This document shows positions 16,717-25,260 of a DNA stretch of 45,414 bases, piece after piece. The position numbers were made by a program, and so were the translations under genes. Every line of letters begins with the position of its first letter. Position 1 is the first letter of the stretch. Location: positions 1 through 45,414 of the forward strand of contig CAYYNB010000027.1 of assembly GCA_964472565.1 (NCBI GenBank), written 5' to 3'. The DNA is from DATAMF01 sp964472565 (GTDB lineage: Bacteria; Chloroflexota; Anaerolineae; Aggregatilineales; Aggregatilineaceae). Below the pieces are notes generated by a model. That model searched no databases and was not told the DNA's origin. It was given only the letters and a program-made list of their open reading frames with translations.

Positions 16717-17784
16717 ATGAATCTTGATGATCTTGACTATCTTCACTCCATCGACAAGGGCAACATGCTGGCCTTTGTCGATGCGCTGCCCGATCAGTTC
16801 CAGAATGCCTGGAATCTTTCACAGACTCTCCCACTGCCCGACACCTCCATTTCACAAATCGTCATCTCTGGAATGGGTGGCTCCGCGATTGGCGGCAGTC
16901 TGTTAGCGGCGTTGGTGGCATCCACCTCACCGGTACCGGTGCAGGTTGTGCGCGGCTACGATCTTCCTGCTTATGTACGTGGTTCTGGCACATTGCTTAT
17001 TGCCAGCAGTCATTCCGGCAACACCGAAGAAACCCTTGCCGCCGCGGAGCAGGCGCTTTCGCGCGGTGTTAAGATGCTTGCCATAACCACCGGTGGACAG
17101 CTCAAACAGCATGCGGAAACGCATGGGTATCCCGTTTGGCTCTTTGACTACAAAAGCCCGCCCCGTGCCGCCCTCGGCTGGAGCTTTGGCCTGTTGCTCG
17201 GCCTTGCCCATCGCCTCAAGTTAGCGTCCACCCTCGCTCAGGATATTCAGGAAGGTATCGCCCTTCTGCACGAGGAAAAATCCCTCTATACCGCGAGTAG
17301 CCCGCTGTCCAGCAACCCCGCCAAACGCGGTGCGGGCCAGTTAATGGGCCGTCTCCCGGTGATTTATGGCGCAGGGTTGTTTGAACCCGTTGCCCAGCGC
17401 TGGAAATGCCAGTTTAACGAGAACTCAAAAGTCTGGGCGCAGTACGAAGTTTTGCCCGAAGCCAATCACAACACCATCGTCGGCATCGGCTTCCCCGAAA
17501 AGATGACGGTGAACATGGCGGCTTTGTTTATCACATCGCCCCAATTCGATCACCCCCGTGTGCGTGTGCGTCAAAAGCTCACCTACCGTATGTGCTTGGA
17601 AAACGCGATCATGGCCGACAAGTTCTCCCCACATGGAACCAGCGCGCTGGCCCAAATGCTTCATGCTATCCAATATGGGGACTATATGTCGGTTTATGCT
17701 GCGCTTGGGTATGAGGCCGACCCCACTGAAATTGCGCCTATTAATCAGATCAAGGAACTGCTTCTCACGGAACAGGCTGATTAG
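16717..17784 (+). CDS. Bifunctional phosphoglucose/phosphomannose isomerase
   Basis: 355 residues from the ATG at 16717; an in-frame ATG 33 bases upstream is possible but adds residues outside the fold. Two SIS domains are seen. The first has VISGMGGSAIGGSLL and LLIASSHSGNTEETLAA; the second carries the catalytic EANHNTIVG. This is the TIGR02128-type PGI/PMI known from archaea and various bacteria. It interconverts fructose-6-phosphate with glucose- and mannose-6-phosphate, so it feeds glycolysis and GDP-mannose/UDP-glucose supply for the polysaccharide region. The C-terminal IKELLLTE closes it. A terminator follows. Confidence 0.9.
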   Translation: MNLDDLDYLHSIDKGNMLAFVDALPDQFQNAWNLSQTLPLPDTSISQIVISGMGGSAIGGSLLAALVASTSPVPVQVVRGYDLPAYVRGSGTLLIASSHSGNTEETLAAAEQALSRGVKMLAITTGGQLKQHAETHGYPVWLFDYKSPPRAALGWSFGLLLGLAHRLKLASTLAQDIQEGIALLHEEKSLYTASSPLSSNPAKRGAGQLMGRLPVIYGAGLFEPVAQRWKCQFNENSKVWAQYEVLPEANHNTIVGIGFPEKMTVNMAALFITSPQFDHPRVRVRQKLTYRMCLENAIMADKFSPHGTSALAQMLHAIQYGDYMSVYAALGYEADPTEIAPINQIKELLLTEQAD

Positions 17785-17794
17785 GTTTTTTCAT

Positions 17795-17826
17795 GCGGGT
17801 AGGCGTTTGACCTACCCGCGTTAATT
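17795..17826 (+). terminator. Hairpin after the PGI/PMI gene
   Basis: GCGGGTAGG (17795-17803) pairs perfectly with CCTACCCGC (17811-17819). The downstream GTTAATTAAA is only weakly T-rich, so termination may be partial. It separates the isomerase gene from the serine pathway pair. Confidence 0.6.
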
Positions 17827-17864
17827 AAATGACTCGACCTTTTTATTTCGTGGAGGACACCAGT

Positions 17865-18959
17865 ATGTCAGTTCGAAAACCCGAACACGTCAAGCTGTTT
17901 ATTCCTGGCCCCACCGAAGTGCGCCCTGAAATCCTGGATGCTCAGGGTCAGTGGATGATTGGACATCGTTCTAAGAACTTTGCCGAGCTTTATGGTCGGA
18001 TTCAACCCAAACTCCAGCAGGCGTTTTACACCAAGAATCCAGTCTATCTGTATACCTCTTCTGGGACTGGAATTTGGGAATCGGCCTCGCGGTGTACCGT
18101 TCGTGAGGGTGCCAGGATACTCCATCTGACTTGTGGTTCCTTCAGCGAACGTTGGGCCGAAGTCAGTCAGTTGAATGGCAAAGAGGTCGATGTCATCTCT
18201 GCTGAATGGGGTCAGGCGAACAAACCCGAAGACCTGGAAGCCGCGCTGAAAAAGCAGAAATACGATGCGGTAGCCTGTGTGATGAACGAAACCAGCACCG
18301 GTGTGCGTAATCCAATCGAAGCCTATGCCGCCATCCTGGAAAATTATCCCGAAACACTCTTCTTGGTCGATGCGGTCAGCATTTGGGCGGGTGCGAAAAT
18401 TGAGGTCGATGCCCTGGGTATCGATGTCTGCTTGACCAGTACCCAAAAGGCTTTCGCGCTGCCTCCCGGAATGGCGCTCGGTGCGGTTTCTCCTGCGGTG
18501 TTGGAGCGGGCGAAGCAGGTCAAGAATCGCGGTTATTACTTTGATGTGATCGAAATCGACAAGCACCATCAGAAAAACAATACTCCCGCGACCCCTCCTG
18601 TCTCGCTTATGTATGCCGCGGATAAGCAGTTAGACGACATGCTGGCCGAAGGTCTGGAAAATCGTTTCGCCCGTCATCAGAAGATGGCCGAAATGACTCG
18701 CCAATGGGTCAAGGATGCCGGTTTTGTGATGTACAGCGAAGAAGGCTATCACTCACCAACGGTTTCCACCGTTGCCAACAACCGCGGCATCAGCGTTGAT
18801 GACATGAACACCTATCTCAAAAGCTGTGGCATGATGATCTCCAACGGCTACGGCAAGCTCAAAGGTCAAACTTTCCGTATTGCTCATATGGGTGATATCC
18901 AGCCCAGCGATCTCGAAGCGCTCTTTACCGCCATGAACGACTTCCTTAAGAAAGCGTAG
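17865..18959 (+). CDS. Class V aminotransferase (serine-pyruvate / alanine-glyoxylate type)
   Basis: 364 residues from the ATG at 17865, which GTGGAGGAC precedes; an upstream ATG at 17829 lacks such a site. Family marks are FIPGPTEVRPEIL, the GxG-like TSSGTGIWESA, ETSTGVRNPIEA, the PLP Asp in LFLVDAVSIWAG and the Schiff-base lysine in CLTSTQKAFALPPGMAL (about K195). Immediately downstream is SerA. In several lineages without SerC a class V enzyme of this type makes phosphoserine or serine from the SerA product. That role is inferred from this pairing. Photorespiratory-type Ala-glyoxylate activity is the alternative. Confidence 0.9.
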   Translation: MSVRKPEHVKLFIPGPTEVRPEILDAQGQWMIGHRSKNFAELYGRIQPKLQQAFYTKNPVYLYTSSGTGIWESASRCTVREGARILHLTCGSFSERWAEVSQLNGKEVDVISAEWGQANKPEDLEAALKKQKYDAVACVMNETSTGVRNPIEAYAAILENYPETLFLVDAVSIWAGAKIEVDALGIDVCLTSTQKAFALPPGMALGAVSPAVLERAKQVKNRGYYFDVIEIDKHHQKNNTPATPPVSLMYAADKQLDDMLAEGLENRFARHQKMAEMTRQWVKDAGFVMYSEEGYHSPTVSTVANNRGISVDDMNTYLKSCGMMISNGYGKLKGQTFRIAHMGDIQPSDLEALFTAMNDFLKKA

Positions 18960-18965
18960 GTGTCC

Positions 18966-19940
18966 ATGATTCATCTGGTCGTAGTTCCCGATAATCTCGA
19001 AAAATCCGGCCTGGATCTCCTGCGCGCAACAGAAGGTATTGAACTCCACGCCCCCGGCAAAATGACTCGTGAGCAAACAATGGAGATCATCTCGCGCGCC
19101 GATGGTCTGATCGTCCGCAGTGATACGAAGGCCGATCCTGAACTGCTCGCTGCTGCTACCAATCTGAAGTGTATCGTTCGTGCGGGAGTTGGGGTCGATA
19201 ACATCGATTTGAACGCGTGTACGGAACGCGGCATTGTGGTGATGAATGCGCCCGATGCCAACACAGTATCCACTGCTGAGCATGCGTTTGGGCTGATGTT
19301 GTCCCTTGCCCGCCACATTCCCCAGGCCGACGCCTCAGTGCGCGCCGGGAAGTGGGATCGCAAAAAGTACACAGGCACCGAATTGCGCGGTAAAACATTG
19401 GGTATCGTCGGTTTAGGTCGCGTAGGCCGGGCCGTCTCGGATCGGGCACACGCCTTTGGGATGACCGTCGTTGCCTACGATCCCTTTGTGCCTGCCGATG
19501 TAGCCCGTCACCTCGGCGCGCCGCTCGTCGCCAACCTGGATGAACTTTTTGCCCGTGCCGATATTATCAGCTTGCATGCTGTTATCACCGATGAGACACG
19601 TCAGGTGATAAATGCCGCGAATATCGCCAAGATGAAAGATGGTGTCATGATCGTCAATGCCGCACGGGGTCAGCTCATCAACAATGCCGACCTTGCCGCC
19701 GCATTGAAGAGTGGCAAAGTCGGTGGTGCCGCCATCGATGTTTATGATGTAGAACCACCTGCCGCCGACAACCCACTTCTGGGGCTGGAAAACGTGATCT
19801 ACACCCCTCATCTGGGCGCGAGCACGGCTGAAGCGCAGGAAGCTGTGGGGACGCAGGCCGCCGAGGAAATGATCAAATTCCTCCTTAAAGGCGAAACGGC
19901 CAACGTGAAAAACAAAGCCGTTCTCGACAAAGCTAAATAG
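18966..19940 (+). CDS. serA: D-3-phosphoglycerate dehydrogenase (short form)
   Basis: 324 residues. It starts at MIHLVVVPDNLEKSGLDLL; a GTG at 18960 is also in frame. The NAD-binding motif is LGIVGLGRVGRAVSDRA. The catalytic Arg is in VNAARGQLINNAD, and the His in IYTPHLGASTAEAQE. It lacks the C-terminal ASB/ACT regulatory domains, so allosteric serine control through those is absent. It oxidises 3-phosphoglycerate to 3-phosphohydroxypyruvate, the first step to serine. It begins six bases after the aminotransferase stop, giving a two-gene serine operon. Other D-2-hydroxyacid dehydrogenases look similar, but the VRAGVGVDNID stretch and context favour SerA. Confidence 0.9.
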   Translation: MIHLVVVPDNLEKSGLDLLRATEGIELHAPGKMTREQTMEIISRADGLIVRSDTKADPELLAAATNLKCIVRAGVGVDNIDLNACTERGIVVMNAPDANTVSTAEHAFGLMLSLARHIPQADASVRAGKWDRKKYTGTELRGKTLGIVGLGRVGRAVSDRAHAFGMTVVAYDPFVPADVARHLGAPLVANLDELFARADIISLHAVITDETRQVINAANIAKMKDGVMIVNAARGQLINNADLAAALKSGKVGGAAIDVYDVEPPAADNPLLGLENVIYTPHLGASTAEAQEAVGTQAAEEMIKFLLKGETANVKNKAVLDKAK

Positions 19941-19970
19941 GTATTTCTCACCTCACGAAAAATTTTCTAT

Positions 19971-19992
19971 GGGGGCACGGACAGTTGCCCCC
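19971..19992. repeat. GGGGGCA/TGCCCCC hairpin between convergent genes
   Basis: GGGGGCA (19971-19977) pairs with TGCCCCC (19986-19992). On the minus strand it is followed by an A/T-rich stretch (ATAGAAAATTTTT), so it may end the DinB gene. On the plus strand, T-richness is lacking. Confidence 0.5.
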
Positions 19993-20007
19993 AATGTGTG
20001 TCTGGTT

Positions 20008-20493
20008 CTATTTCGCGGATCTTTCCTGTACCATACACAGCGCTTGCCGAATCTCGCCCAGATGGTATGCCGTGTGGACCAATATCGCCAGCGCCCCCGC
20101 GATATCGTTTTCCCCCTCCCACGTTTCGAACCCCTTTATGAGTTTCAATACACGCTGATAACTTTCCCATAACCGTTTTTTGCTGGCTTCCCATTCTTCT
20201 GGCGTCACTTCATGCACCGTCTGCCAGATTTCGCCCCAGTCTACCTTGCCAATCTCCTGGTTCAGCATACTGCGCTCCAGCACATCCAGATAAAACCGAA
20301 CATGCTCGACCTGCGCGGCAATGGATGCACAGTTCCAACCAACAGGGCGTGAGGCCACCTCTGCCGAAATGGTATTTAGCGTTTCGAATAAAGAAGTTCC
20401 TCGATCCAGATAGATGCCGTTCACATGCTCAAAAGTCTCATCCAAGACATCTAAAAGTTCTTTCTTGAGTTGCACAATCATATGCTTCTCCAT
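20008..20493 (-). CDS. DinB-like four-helix-bundle protein
   Basis: 161 residues. The fold's conserved histidines are visible: near residue 60 in IAAQVEHVRFYLDVL, and two near the C-terminus in LAILVHTAYHLGEIRQAL. The latter is the classic HxxxxHxGxIRQ motif of DinB/YfiT metal-binding bundles. Members include bacillithiol or mycothiol transferases and many of unknown function. No specific substrate can be given. The gene is convergent with serA and follows the MFS gene on the same strand, with a palindrome between them. Confidence 0.85.
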   Translation of the reverse strand: MEKHMIVQLKKELLDVLDETFEHVNGIYLDRGTSLFETLNTISAEVASRPVGWNCASIAAQVEHVRFYLDVLERSMLNQEIGKVDWGEIWQTVHEVTPEEWEASKKRLWESYQRVLKLIKGFETWEGENDIAGALAILVHTAYHLGEIRQALCMVQERSAK

Positions 20494-20509
20494 GTGTAGA
20501 AGTGGGGAG

Positions 20510-20531
20510 GGGGCAATTCACGAATTGCCCC
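20510..20531. repeat. 10-bp-arm palindrome, GGGGCAATTC type
   Basis: GGGGCAATTC (20510-20519) and GAATTGCCCC (20522-20531) are perfect inverted copies with a two-base centre. It is one of four palindromes in this window with G-rich outer arms and differing centres (also 37251, 37864 and 45099). It lies between the MFS and DinB genes and has no U-tract on either side. Confidence 0.8.
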
Positions 20532-20552
20532 GCCTATTATTGCGCTTGCTGT

Positions 20553-21812
20553 CTATCGTGCCGCTTCTGCCGCCGTTTCACCCTCAAATTCCGGTTCCGT
20601 CTTCGGCAGTTCGATCAGATAATGCATCGCCAGATACCCTAGTGCCGCCGCTGTAGCCACAACCCCGGCCAGATACCACACCCATTCAAACCCCAGGTGT
20701 GCATTGATCTGTCCGGCCAGCCATGTGCCGCTTCCTGATGCAATGGCATAACCAAACCCGAACACCGCCATATACCGTCCACGCATATGTTCTGGCGCGA
20801 GTCGAACCGCAATCGCCTGTCCGGTAGGAACAACCAGCATCTCACCGATAGTAATAATCACCATCGCGGCAACGAACAGCGCATACCCGCCCGTGTACCC
20901 AAACATGCTGAACCCAATTGCATAAAACAGTGTGCCGACCGTCAGCGTGAACATCGCCGGATACATCCGCACTTTTCGTGTTGTCCAGAACTGAAACGCC
21001 ACCACGATCACCGCATTTAGGCTAAGCAGCACCCCAAATCCTGCCGGTTCAATGCCATGCTGATCCCGTAGAAACACCGCCAGGGTAGTGTTCATCTGGA
21101 AGTATACCAGCCATACCATTGCCCCCAGCAGGGCGAATGATAAAAACACGCGATCCCGCAGCACCTGCCCGTATCCCTGGAATGTCTGTAGCAGCGATTC
21201 TTCAGCCGGATCACTGGCCTTTTTCTCAGGTCGTGTCTCGCGCAGAAAAACAACCAGAATCGCAGCGGTGATCATGCTGGTTGCCACATCGACGCTGAAC
21301 AGCAGCAGATACGACACGCCAGCCAGCAGCCCGCCGATCATGGGGCCAAACATCACCGCCACATTAAACGCAATGCGGATCAACCCGAATCCTTCGGCGC
21401 GTTTTTCTTCAGGCAGCAAATCTGCCATCATCGCCTGCCATGCGGGTCCGCCGATGCTTCCCACTACTCCCAGCGTGCCCGCGATCAAATACAGTACGGT
21501 GAAATTATCATTCAGAACAATTGCCATGTTCCCCAACGCGCTCAACACCAATCCACTCAGCGCGATCCGCTTGCGCCCAAAGCGATCCGTTAGCGCGCCG
21601 CCAATCGTACTCCCTGCGATGCCCGCAATCGAAAAAATCGCAAAGATGACTCCCACACGAGTTAGGCTAACGTCGTATTTATCGGTCAAAAACATTGCAA
21701 AAAACGGGAAGATCAACGCATTGCCCACCATATCAATGAAGGATGCGCCAATCAGGAGCCAGAACTGGCTGGGGTACTCCTTGCAGATATTTTGTAGACG
21801 GCCCAGGTTCAT
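20553..21812 (-). CDS. MFS transporter (drug:H+ antiporter-like)
   Basis: 419 residues from the ATG at 21812; a longer frame to 21920 is rejected because a good promoter lies inside it. Twelve hydrophobic segments are seen, with the MFS signature after TM2, GGALTDRFGRKRIALSG, and a similar stretch after TM8 (WTTRKVRMYPAM). The N-terminus FWLLIGASFIDMVGNALIFP is typical of the DHA1 class, and GQAIAVRLAPEHMRGRYMAVFG matches YajR/tetracycline-type exporters. Export of a small compound is expected; the substrate is unknown. AGAGAGGA lies before the start. Confidence 0.9.
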   Translation of the reverse strand: MNLGRLQNICKEYPSQFWLLIGASFIDMVGNALIFPFFAMFLTDKYDVSLTRVGVIFAIFSIAGIAGSTIGGALTDRFGRKRIALSGLVLSALGNMAIVLNDNFTVLYLIAGTLGVVGSIGGPAWQAMMADLLPEEKRAEGFGLIRIAFNVAVMFGPMIGGLLAGVSYLLLFSVDVATSMITAAILVVFLRETRPEKKASDPAEESLLQTFQGYGQVLRDRVFLSFALLGAMVWLVYFQMNTTLAVFLRDQHGIEPAGFGVLLSLNAVIVVAFQFWTTRKVRMYPAMFTLTVGTLFYAIGFSMFGYTGGYALFVAAMVIITIGEMLVVPTGQAIAVRLAPEHMRGRYMAVFGFGYAIASGSGTWLAGQINAHLGFEWVWYLAGVVATAAALGYLAMHYLIELPKTEPEFEGETAAEAAR

Positions 21813-21851
21813 GAGGTTTTCCTCTCTGTGTCTTTTTACCGGGTTATTAAA

Positions 21852-21880
21852 AAGATACTGTAACCCCTCAGAAGAGTCAA
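21852..21880 (-). promoter_or_regulatory. Sigma-70 promoter of the MFS gene
   Basis: On the minus strand TTGACT (21875-21880) and TATCTT (21852-21857) are spaced by exactly 17 bases. The start would be near 21845, giving a leader of about 33 bases that includes the AGAGAGGA site before the ATG at 21812. This decides the start codon. Confidence 0.78.
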
Positions 21881-21925
21881 TATAAAACCTTAAGATTTTT
21901 AACATGAACCTAAAATTCAATTTTT

Positions 21926-21943
21926 ATTGCGCGTTTGCGCAAT
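21926..21943. promoter_or_regulatory. Palindrome between MFS and kinase-amidase genes, possible operator
   Basis: ATTGCGC (21926-21932) and GCGCAAT (21937-21943) are perfect inverted copies around GTTT, in the AT-rich divergent intergenic region. A weak plus-strand promoter candidate overlaps it (TTGCGC 21935, TATAAA 21960, 19-base spacer), which would serve the kinase gene with a leader of about 110 bases. An operator role is inference. Confidence 0.4.
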
Positions 21944-22083
21944 TACGTACTTGATTAAGTATAAAACATTCCGAACGAATGTGCAAGTGCAAATATCGAT
22001 TCGATCCGCCCCTTTCCGATTGCACTTCCCGCCGGAATGCGACATACTACCCACCCAATCGTTTTGTTTAGCGCTGATAACCT

Positions 22084-24138
22084 ATGGGTATTCAAAACTT
22101 AGCTGGTCACGTCTTCGGCCAGTACGAACTCCGCGATTTGCTGGGTGTGGGTGGTATGGGGGCTGTGTATCGAGGCTACCAGTTCAATCTGGAACGTCTC
22201 GTTGCGATCAAAGTTCTGTCCCCCACGCTGGCAACCGAGCCGGGATACATTGAGCGTTTTTATCACGAAGCCAAAATTGCCGCTGCGCTCGAACATCGCC
22301 ATATCATCCCTGTTTATGACTATGGCGCGCAGGGGGACATCAGTTATGTGGTCATGCGTTTGTTGACCGGCGGCACGCTGGCCGAACGTATTGCCAGCCG
22401 CGCCAAAACCACACGACCACTCCCTTCTCTCAGCGAAACGGCTGAACTGCTGACCCAGGTCGCCAGCGCGCTGGATTATGCCCACAGCCAGGGTGTTATC
22501 CACCGTGACATCAAGCCCAGCAACATGATGTTCGATCACCAGGGCAGCGCTTATCTGGTGGACTTTGGAATCGCTAAACTAATCCGCTCCAAAAGCTCTT
22601 TGACCACGTCCGGCTCCTTTATGGGCACGCCTTCCTATATGCCCCCGGAGCAGTGGCGTTCCGAAGAATTAGCCGATGCTGCCGATCAATATTCGCTTGC
22701 CGTAACCATTTACAGCCTGCTAACCGGAAAACTGCCCTTTGAGGCCACCCCTCCCAATGCGCTGATGACCAAACACCTGAACGACATCGCCCCGCTGGCT
22801 CACACCATCCGCCCCCACATTCCCGAATCTGCCAGCCGCGTCGTCGAAATGGCCCTTGCCAAATATCCGGAGGAGCGTTTTCCCACCGTTACCGCGTTTG
22901 CTCAGGCGTTTGCCCAGGCGGTGCGTTCGCGCGATGAGTCCTCCACCGACTACTTCACTTTTTCGCCGTCCGCCAAAATCCCGGCATCCAAACCGAGGCA
23001 GCAGTCATTCGCCCTGCCCGATGAATTCCAGGTCCATACGGTCGATACGGGGGCGCTGGATGCCAGTTCCCTCCAGGATATGTTTTCCTCCCGGCCCGTG
23101 CCCAAATCCCCCGCACCCGACCCTGAACCGCCGCAGCCTGCTGCGCCCGACACGACCGCCCAGGTAAACGACACTGCGCTGGATGAAGTACTCGAAGCAG
23201 AATTGGCGCCGGAAGACGGGGAAGAAACCCCGGAATTTGTCGAAGAGGACTTTGTTGCTGTTACCGTTTCGCCGGAACCATCCGGCAAACTGACCGTTGC
23301 GCCGCGTACCGTCTCCCCGGTTTTGCCGTCGCGCCGCTCGATCCAGCGCCCCAAACGCCCCAGGAATCGCGTCTGGCTGACCACGATCAGTTCGCTTTTT
23401 GTCATCAATGCGGCGGCGTTGTTGGTTTCTACCATTTTTTCTTTGTGGACCCCGCTCAGCGACGAATTTCAAGCCCAGTTGAATCAGGTCAAAGCTACCC
23501 AGCATTTAGGTTACACGGTTCCGCCCACACCGCTCCCTACACTCCAACGCGAAGTCCGTATCGGCATTATCGCCGGTCACAGCGGTTCTCCGCTCAACCC
23601 TGAATTTGACGTGGACCCTGGTTCAGTTTGTGATGATGGCCTGACCGAATTGAGTATCAATACTGCCGTTGCGCAAAAAGTAGTCCAAAAACTGCGCGCC
23701 GCCGATTACACCGTTGAAATGCTCGAAGAATTTGATCCTAAGTTGGAGAATTATGAAGCCAATGTGCTGATCTCCATCCATAGTAATGACTGTCAGGACT
23801 ATGGCCCCGAGGCAACCGGGTATAATGTAGCTTCAGCATCGGCGCGCAATACAACCGCCGGCGCAGATGATCGTCTGCGGGACTGTATTGTGCAGTACTA
23901 CGGCATGATCACGGCATTGCCGCGCCATCTGGGCCTGACCGCTGATATGACTGAGTACCATTCTTTCGATGAAGTCTCGCCCGACACACCAATGGCGATC
24001 ATCGAATTGGGCTTTATGCGTAATGATCGCGACAAACTGACTCAGCAGCAGGATTTGCTCGCCGATGGTCTGACCAACGGCATCTTGTGTTTTTTGCAAC
24101 CCGAACGTTACGGCACGCCAGAGAGTTCCGCCCAATAG
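22084..24138 (+). CDS. Transmembrane Ser/Thr protein kinase fused to an N-acetylmuramoyl-L-alanine amidase domain
   Basis: 684 residues in three parts. Residues 14-275 are a Hanks-type kinase: Gly loop GVGGMGAVY, Lys 43 in VAIKVL, HRDIKPSN with Asp 142, DFG at 160-162, activation loop with two Thr, and GTPSYMPPEQW. A Pro/Glu-rich linker (about 290-428) leads to one membrane helix (about 430-455). The outer part (490-672) is an Amidase_3 domain with zinc ligands H499 (IAGHSG), E522 and H566 (SIHSND) and catalytic E641 (IELGFMRN). All key residues of both enzymes are present. Known PG-linked kinases carry PASTA repeats outside; here an amidase takes that place. The inferred role is sensing or cutting peptidoglycan and signalling inward. 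No clear Shine-Dalgarno precedes the ATG. Confidence 0.93.
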   Translation: MGIQNLAGHVFGQYELRDLLGVGGMGAVYRGYQFNLERLVAIKVLSPTLATEPGYIERFYHEAKIAAALEHRHIIPVYDYGAQGDISYVVMRLLTGGTLAERIASRAKTTRPLPSLSETAELLTQVASALDYAHSQGVIHRDIKPSNMMFDHQGSAYLVDFGIAKLIRSKSSLTTSGSFMGTPSYMPPEQWRSEELADAADQYSLAVTIYSLLTGKLPFEATPPNALMTKHLNDIAPLAHTIRPHIPESASRVVEMALAKYPEERFPTVTAFAQAFAQAVRSRDESSTDYFTFSPSAKIPASKPRQQSFALPDEFQVHTVDTGALDASSLQDMFSSRPVPKSPAPDPEPPQPAAPDTTAQVNDTALDEVLEAELAPEDGEETPEFVEEDFVAVTVSPEPSGKLTVAPRTVSPVLPSRRSIQRPKRPRNRVWLTTISSLFVINAAALLVSTIFSLWTPLSDEFQAQLNQVKATQHLGYTVPPTPLPTLQREVRIGIIAGHSGSPLNPEFDVDPGSVCDDGLTELSINTAVAQKVVQKLRAADYTVEMLEEFDPKLENYEANVLISIHSNDCQDYGPEATGYNVASASARNTTAGADDRLRDCIVQYYGMITALPRHLGLTADMTEYHSFDEVSPDTPMAIIELGFMRNDRDKLTQQQDLLADGLTNGILCFLQPERYGTPESSAQ

Positions 24139-24165
24139 GGTTGGCCTTCTAGAGGAGTAGTCACG

Positions 24166-24495
24166 GTGGAATACGAAATTGTGATGTATAGTCGCACCTC
24201 CCCTTGTCCTTATATCCGTTCAGCCAAGCGCGTCCTCGAACGCGAAAATATCCCCTACCGCGAAATTTATATCGACCAGGACCCCGTCGCCAAACAGCGC
24301 GTCCTCGATTGGACCGGCTTCCAATCTGTTCCCACCATCATTCTGGCCCTTCCCGGCGAAGACCTGCCTTTTGAGCCGCCATCCCCCCTCTCCGCTAGCG
24401 AAAGTCCCAAAGGGGTAGATCGCGGCAGCATGATCACCGAGCCGGGTGAATGGCAGTTTGAAAAGTGGCTTCGTAAATACGGTTTTATGCAATAG
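24166..24495 (+). CDS. Glutaredoxin-like protein, monothiol CPYI type
   Basis: 109 residues starting at GTG, supported by AGAGGAG eight bases upstream. The thioredoxin-fold features are IVMYSRTSPCPYIRSAKRVL with the single active Cys (position 14) in CPYI rather than CPYC, EIYIDQDPVAKQRVLDWTG, and the cis-Pro loop SVPTIIL. About 25 extra residues (PPSPLSASESPKGVDRG) follow, before a C-terminal helix. It probably handles protein glutathionylation or a low-molecular-weight thiol exchange; that is family knowledge only. It lies 27 bases after the kinase-amidase and overlaps the M23 gene by one base. Confidence 0.85.
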   Translation: MEYEIVMYSRTSPCPYIRSAKRVLERENIPYREIYIDQDPVAKQRVLDWTGFQSVPTIILALPGEDLPFEPPSPLSASESPKGVDRGSMITEPGEWQFEKWLRKYGFMQ

Positions 24496-25235
24496 TGAAA
24501 CGCTTTCGACGCTTGCCCTGGTGGGGCCAAGGTTTAACGCTGATCGTGGGCCTGGCGGGTACGTTCGGCGGCGGTTATCTCGCGCTGATCCTCTACAGCC
24601 AAACCCAAAGCAACAGCCCTCAATATATTGATCGCTGGTTCGATGATCCGGCTTCGCGGCCCGATCTCACCACTATCCGCCGCGATCCATGTCCCGGCGT
24701 CCCATTTATCCTGCCTTCCGATGGGCTGATTGGCCTCCTGTGGAATGATCCGGCGGCTCCCTACAACATTTTCCACCGCCATAGTGGTCTTGATATTTTC
24801 GGAGATGGAGAACCCGGCACAGTGCCTGTTTATGCCGCTTACGACGGTTATTTGACCCGCCGCTCCGATTGGGTTGCCACCGTTATCATTCGCCACGACG
24901 ATCCACTGCATCCCGGCCAGACCATCTGGACCTACTACACCCACATGGCCTCCGAAGATGGCAAAACGGGTTATATCGCCGCCGATTTTCCCCCCGGCAC
25001 ACAGGATCAATGGGTAACACAGGGCACATTGCTGGGCTATCAGGGCGAATATGCGGGCAGCAGTTTCGTCCCCATCGGTCTGCATCTCCATTTCAGCCTT
25101 GTGAAAAGCGAACCGGATGGTTCGTTCAAAAATGAGAGCGAGGTCAGTAACACGCTCGACCCTTCGCCCTATCTCGGTTTGGATGTGAACATCAAAACGC
25201 GGCCCGCCCGTCCGATTCACTGTACCAGCGAGTAG
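24495..25235 (+). CDS. Membrane-anchored M23 (LytM-type) peptidase
   Basis: 246 residues starting with GTG, whose G is shared with the preceding TAG stop. An N-terminal anchor (LTLIVGLAGTFGGGYLALIL, 14-33) puts the rest outside. The M23 zinc site is seen as HRHSGLDIFGDG (H96, D100), YYTHMAS (H150) and GLHLHFSL (H197, H199), so it should be active. These enzymes cut peptide cross-links of peptidoglycan or act as regulators. Compared with classic LytM, long insertions surround the third beta strand (RHDDPLHPGQTIW, EDGKTGYIAADFPP). It is part of the kinase-amidase gene string. Confidence 0.88.
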   Translation: MKRFRRLPWWGQGLTLIVGLAGTFGGGYLALILYSQTQSNSPQYIDRWFDDPASRPDLTTIRRDPCPGVPFILPSDGLIGLLWNDPAAPYNIFHRHSGLDIFGDGEPGTVPVYAAYDGYLTRRSDWVATVIIRHDDPLHPGQTIWTYYTHMASEDGKTGYIAADFPPGTQDQWVTQGTLLGYQGEYAGSSFVPIGLHLHFSLVKSEPDGSFKNESEVSNTLDPSPYLGLDVNIKTRPARPIHCTSE

Positions 25236-25247
25236 CCGCTCATTTGT

Positions 25248-25253
25248 TATAAT
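25248..25253 (+). promoter_or_regulatory. -10 box directly before an ATG (possible leaderless transcript)
   Basis: TATAAT at 25248-25253 ends seven bases before the ATG at 25261. Transcription would then begin at or next to the start codon, and no Shine-Dalgarno lies between. No good -35 was found. Confidence 0.5.
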
Positions 25254-25260
25254 AGGGCCT

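Noticed and set aside
21088..21885. A 265-codon open frame opposite the MFS gene
   Set aside because: Antisense to a clear 12-helix transporter and rich in Ser/Pro/Ile; it also crosses the MFS promoter. No domain is visible.
22084..24138. The kinase and amidase parts being two separate genes
   Set aside because: The frame is uninterrupted, the membrane helix is between the two parts as expected for a fused receptor, and no stop, start or ribosome site is seen at the junction.
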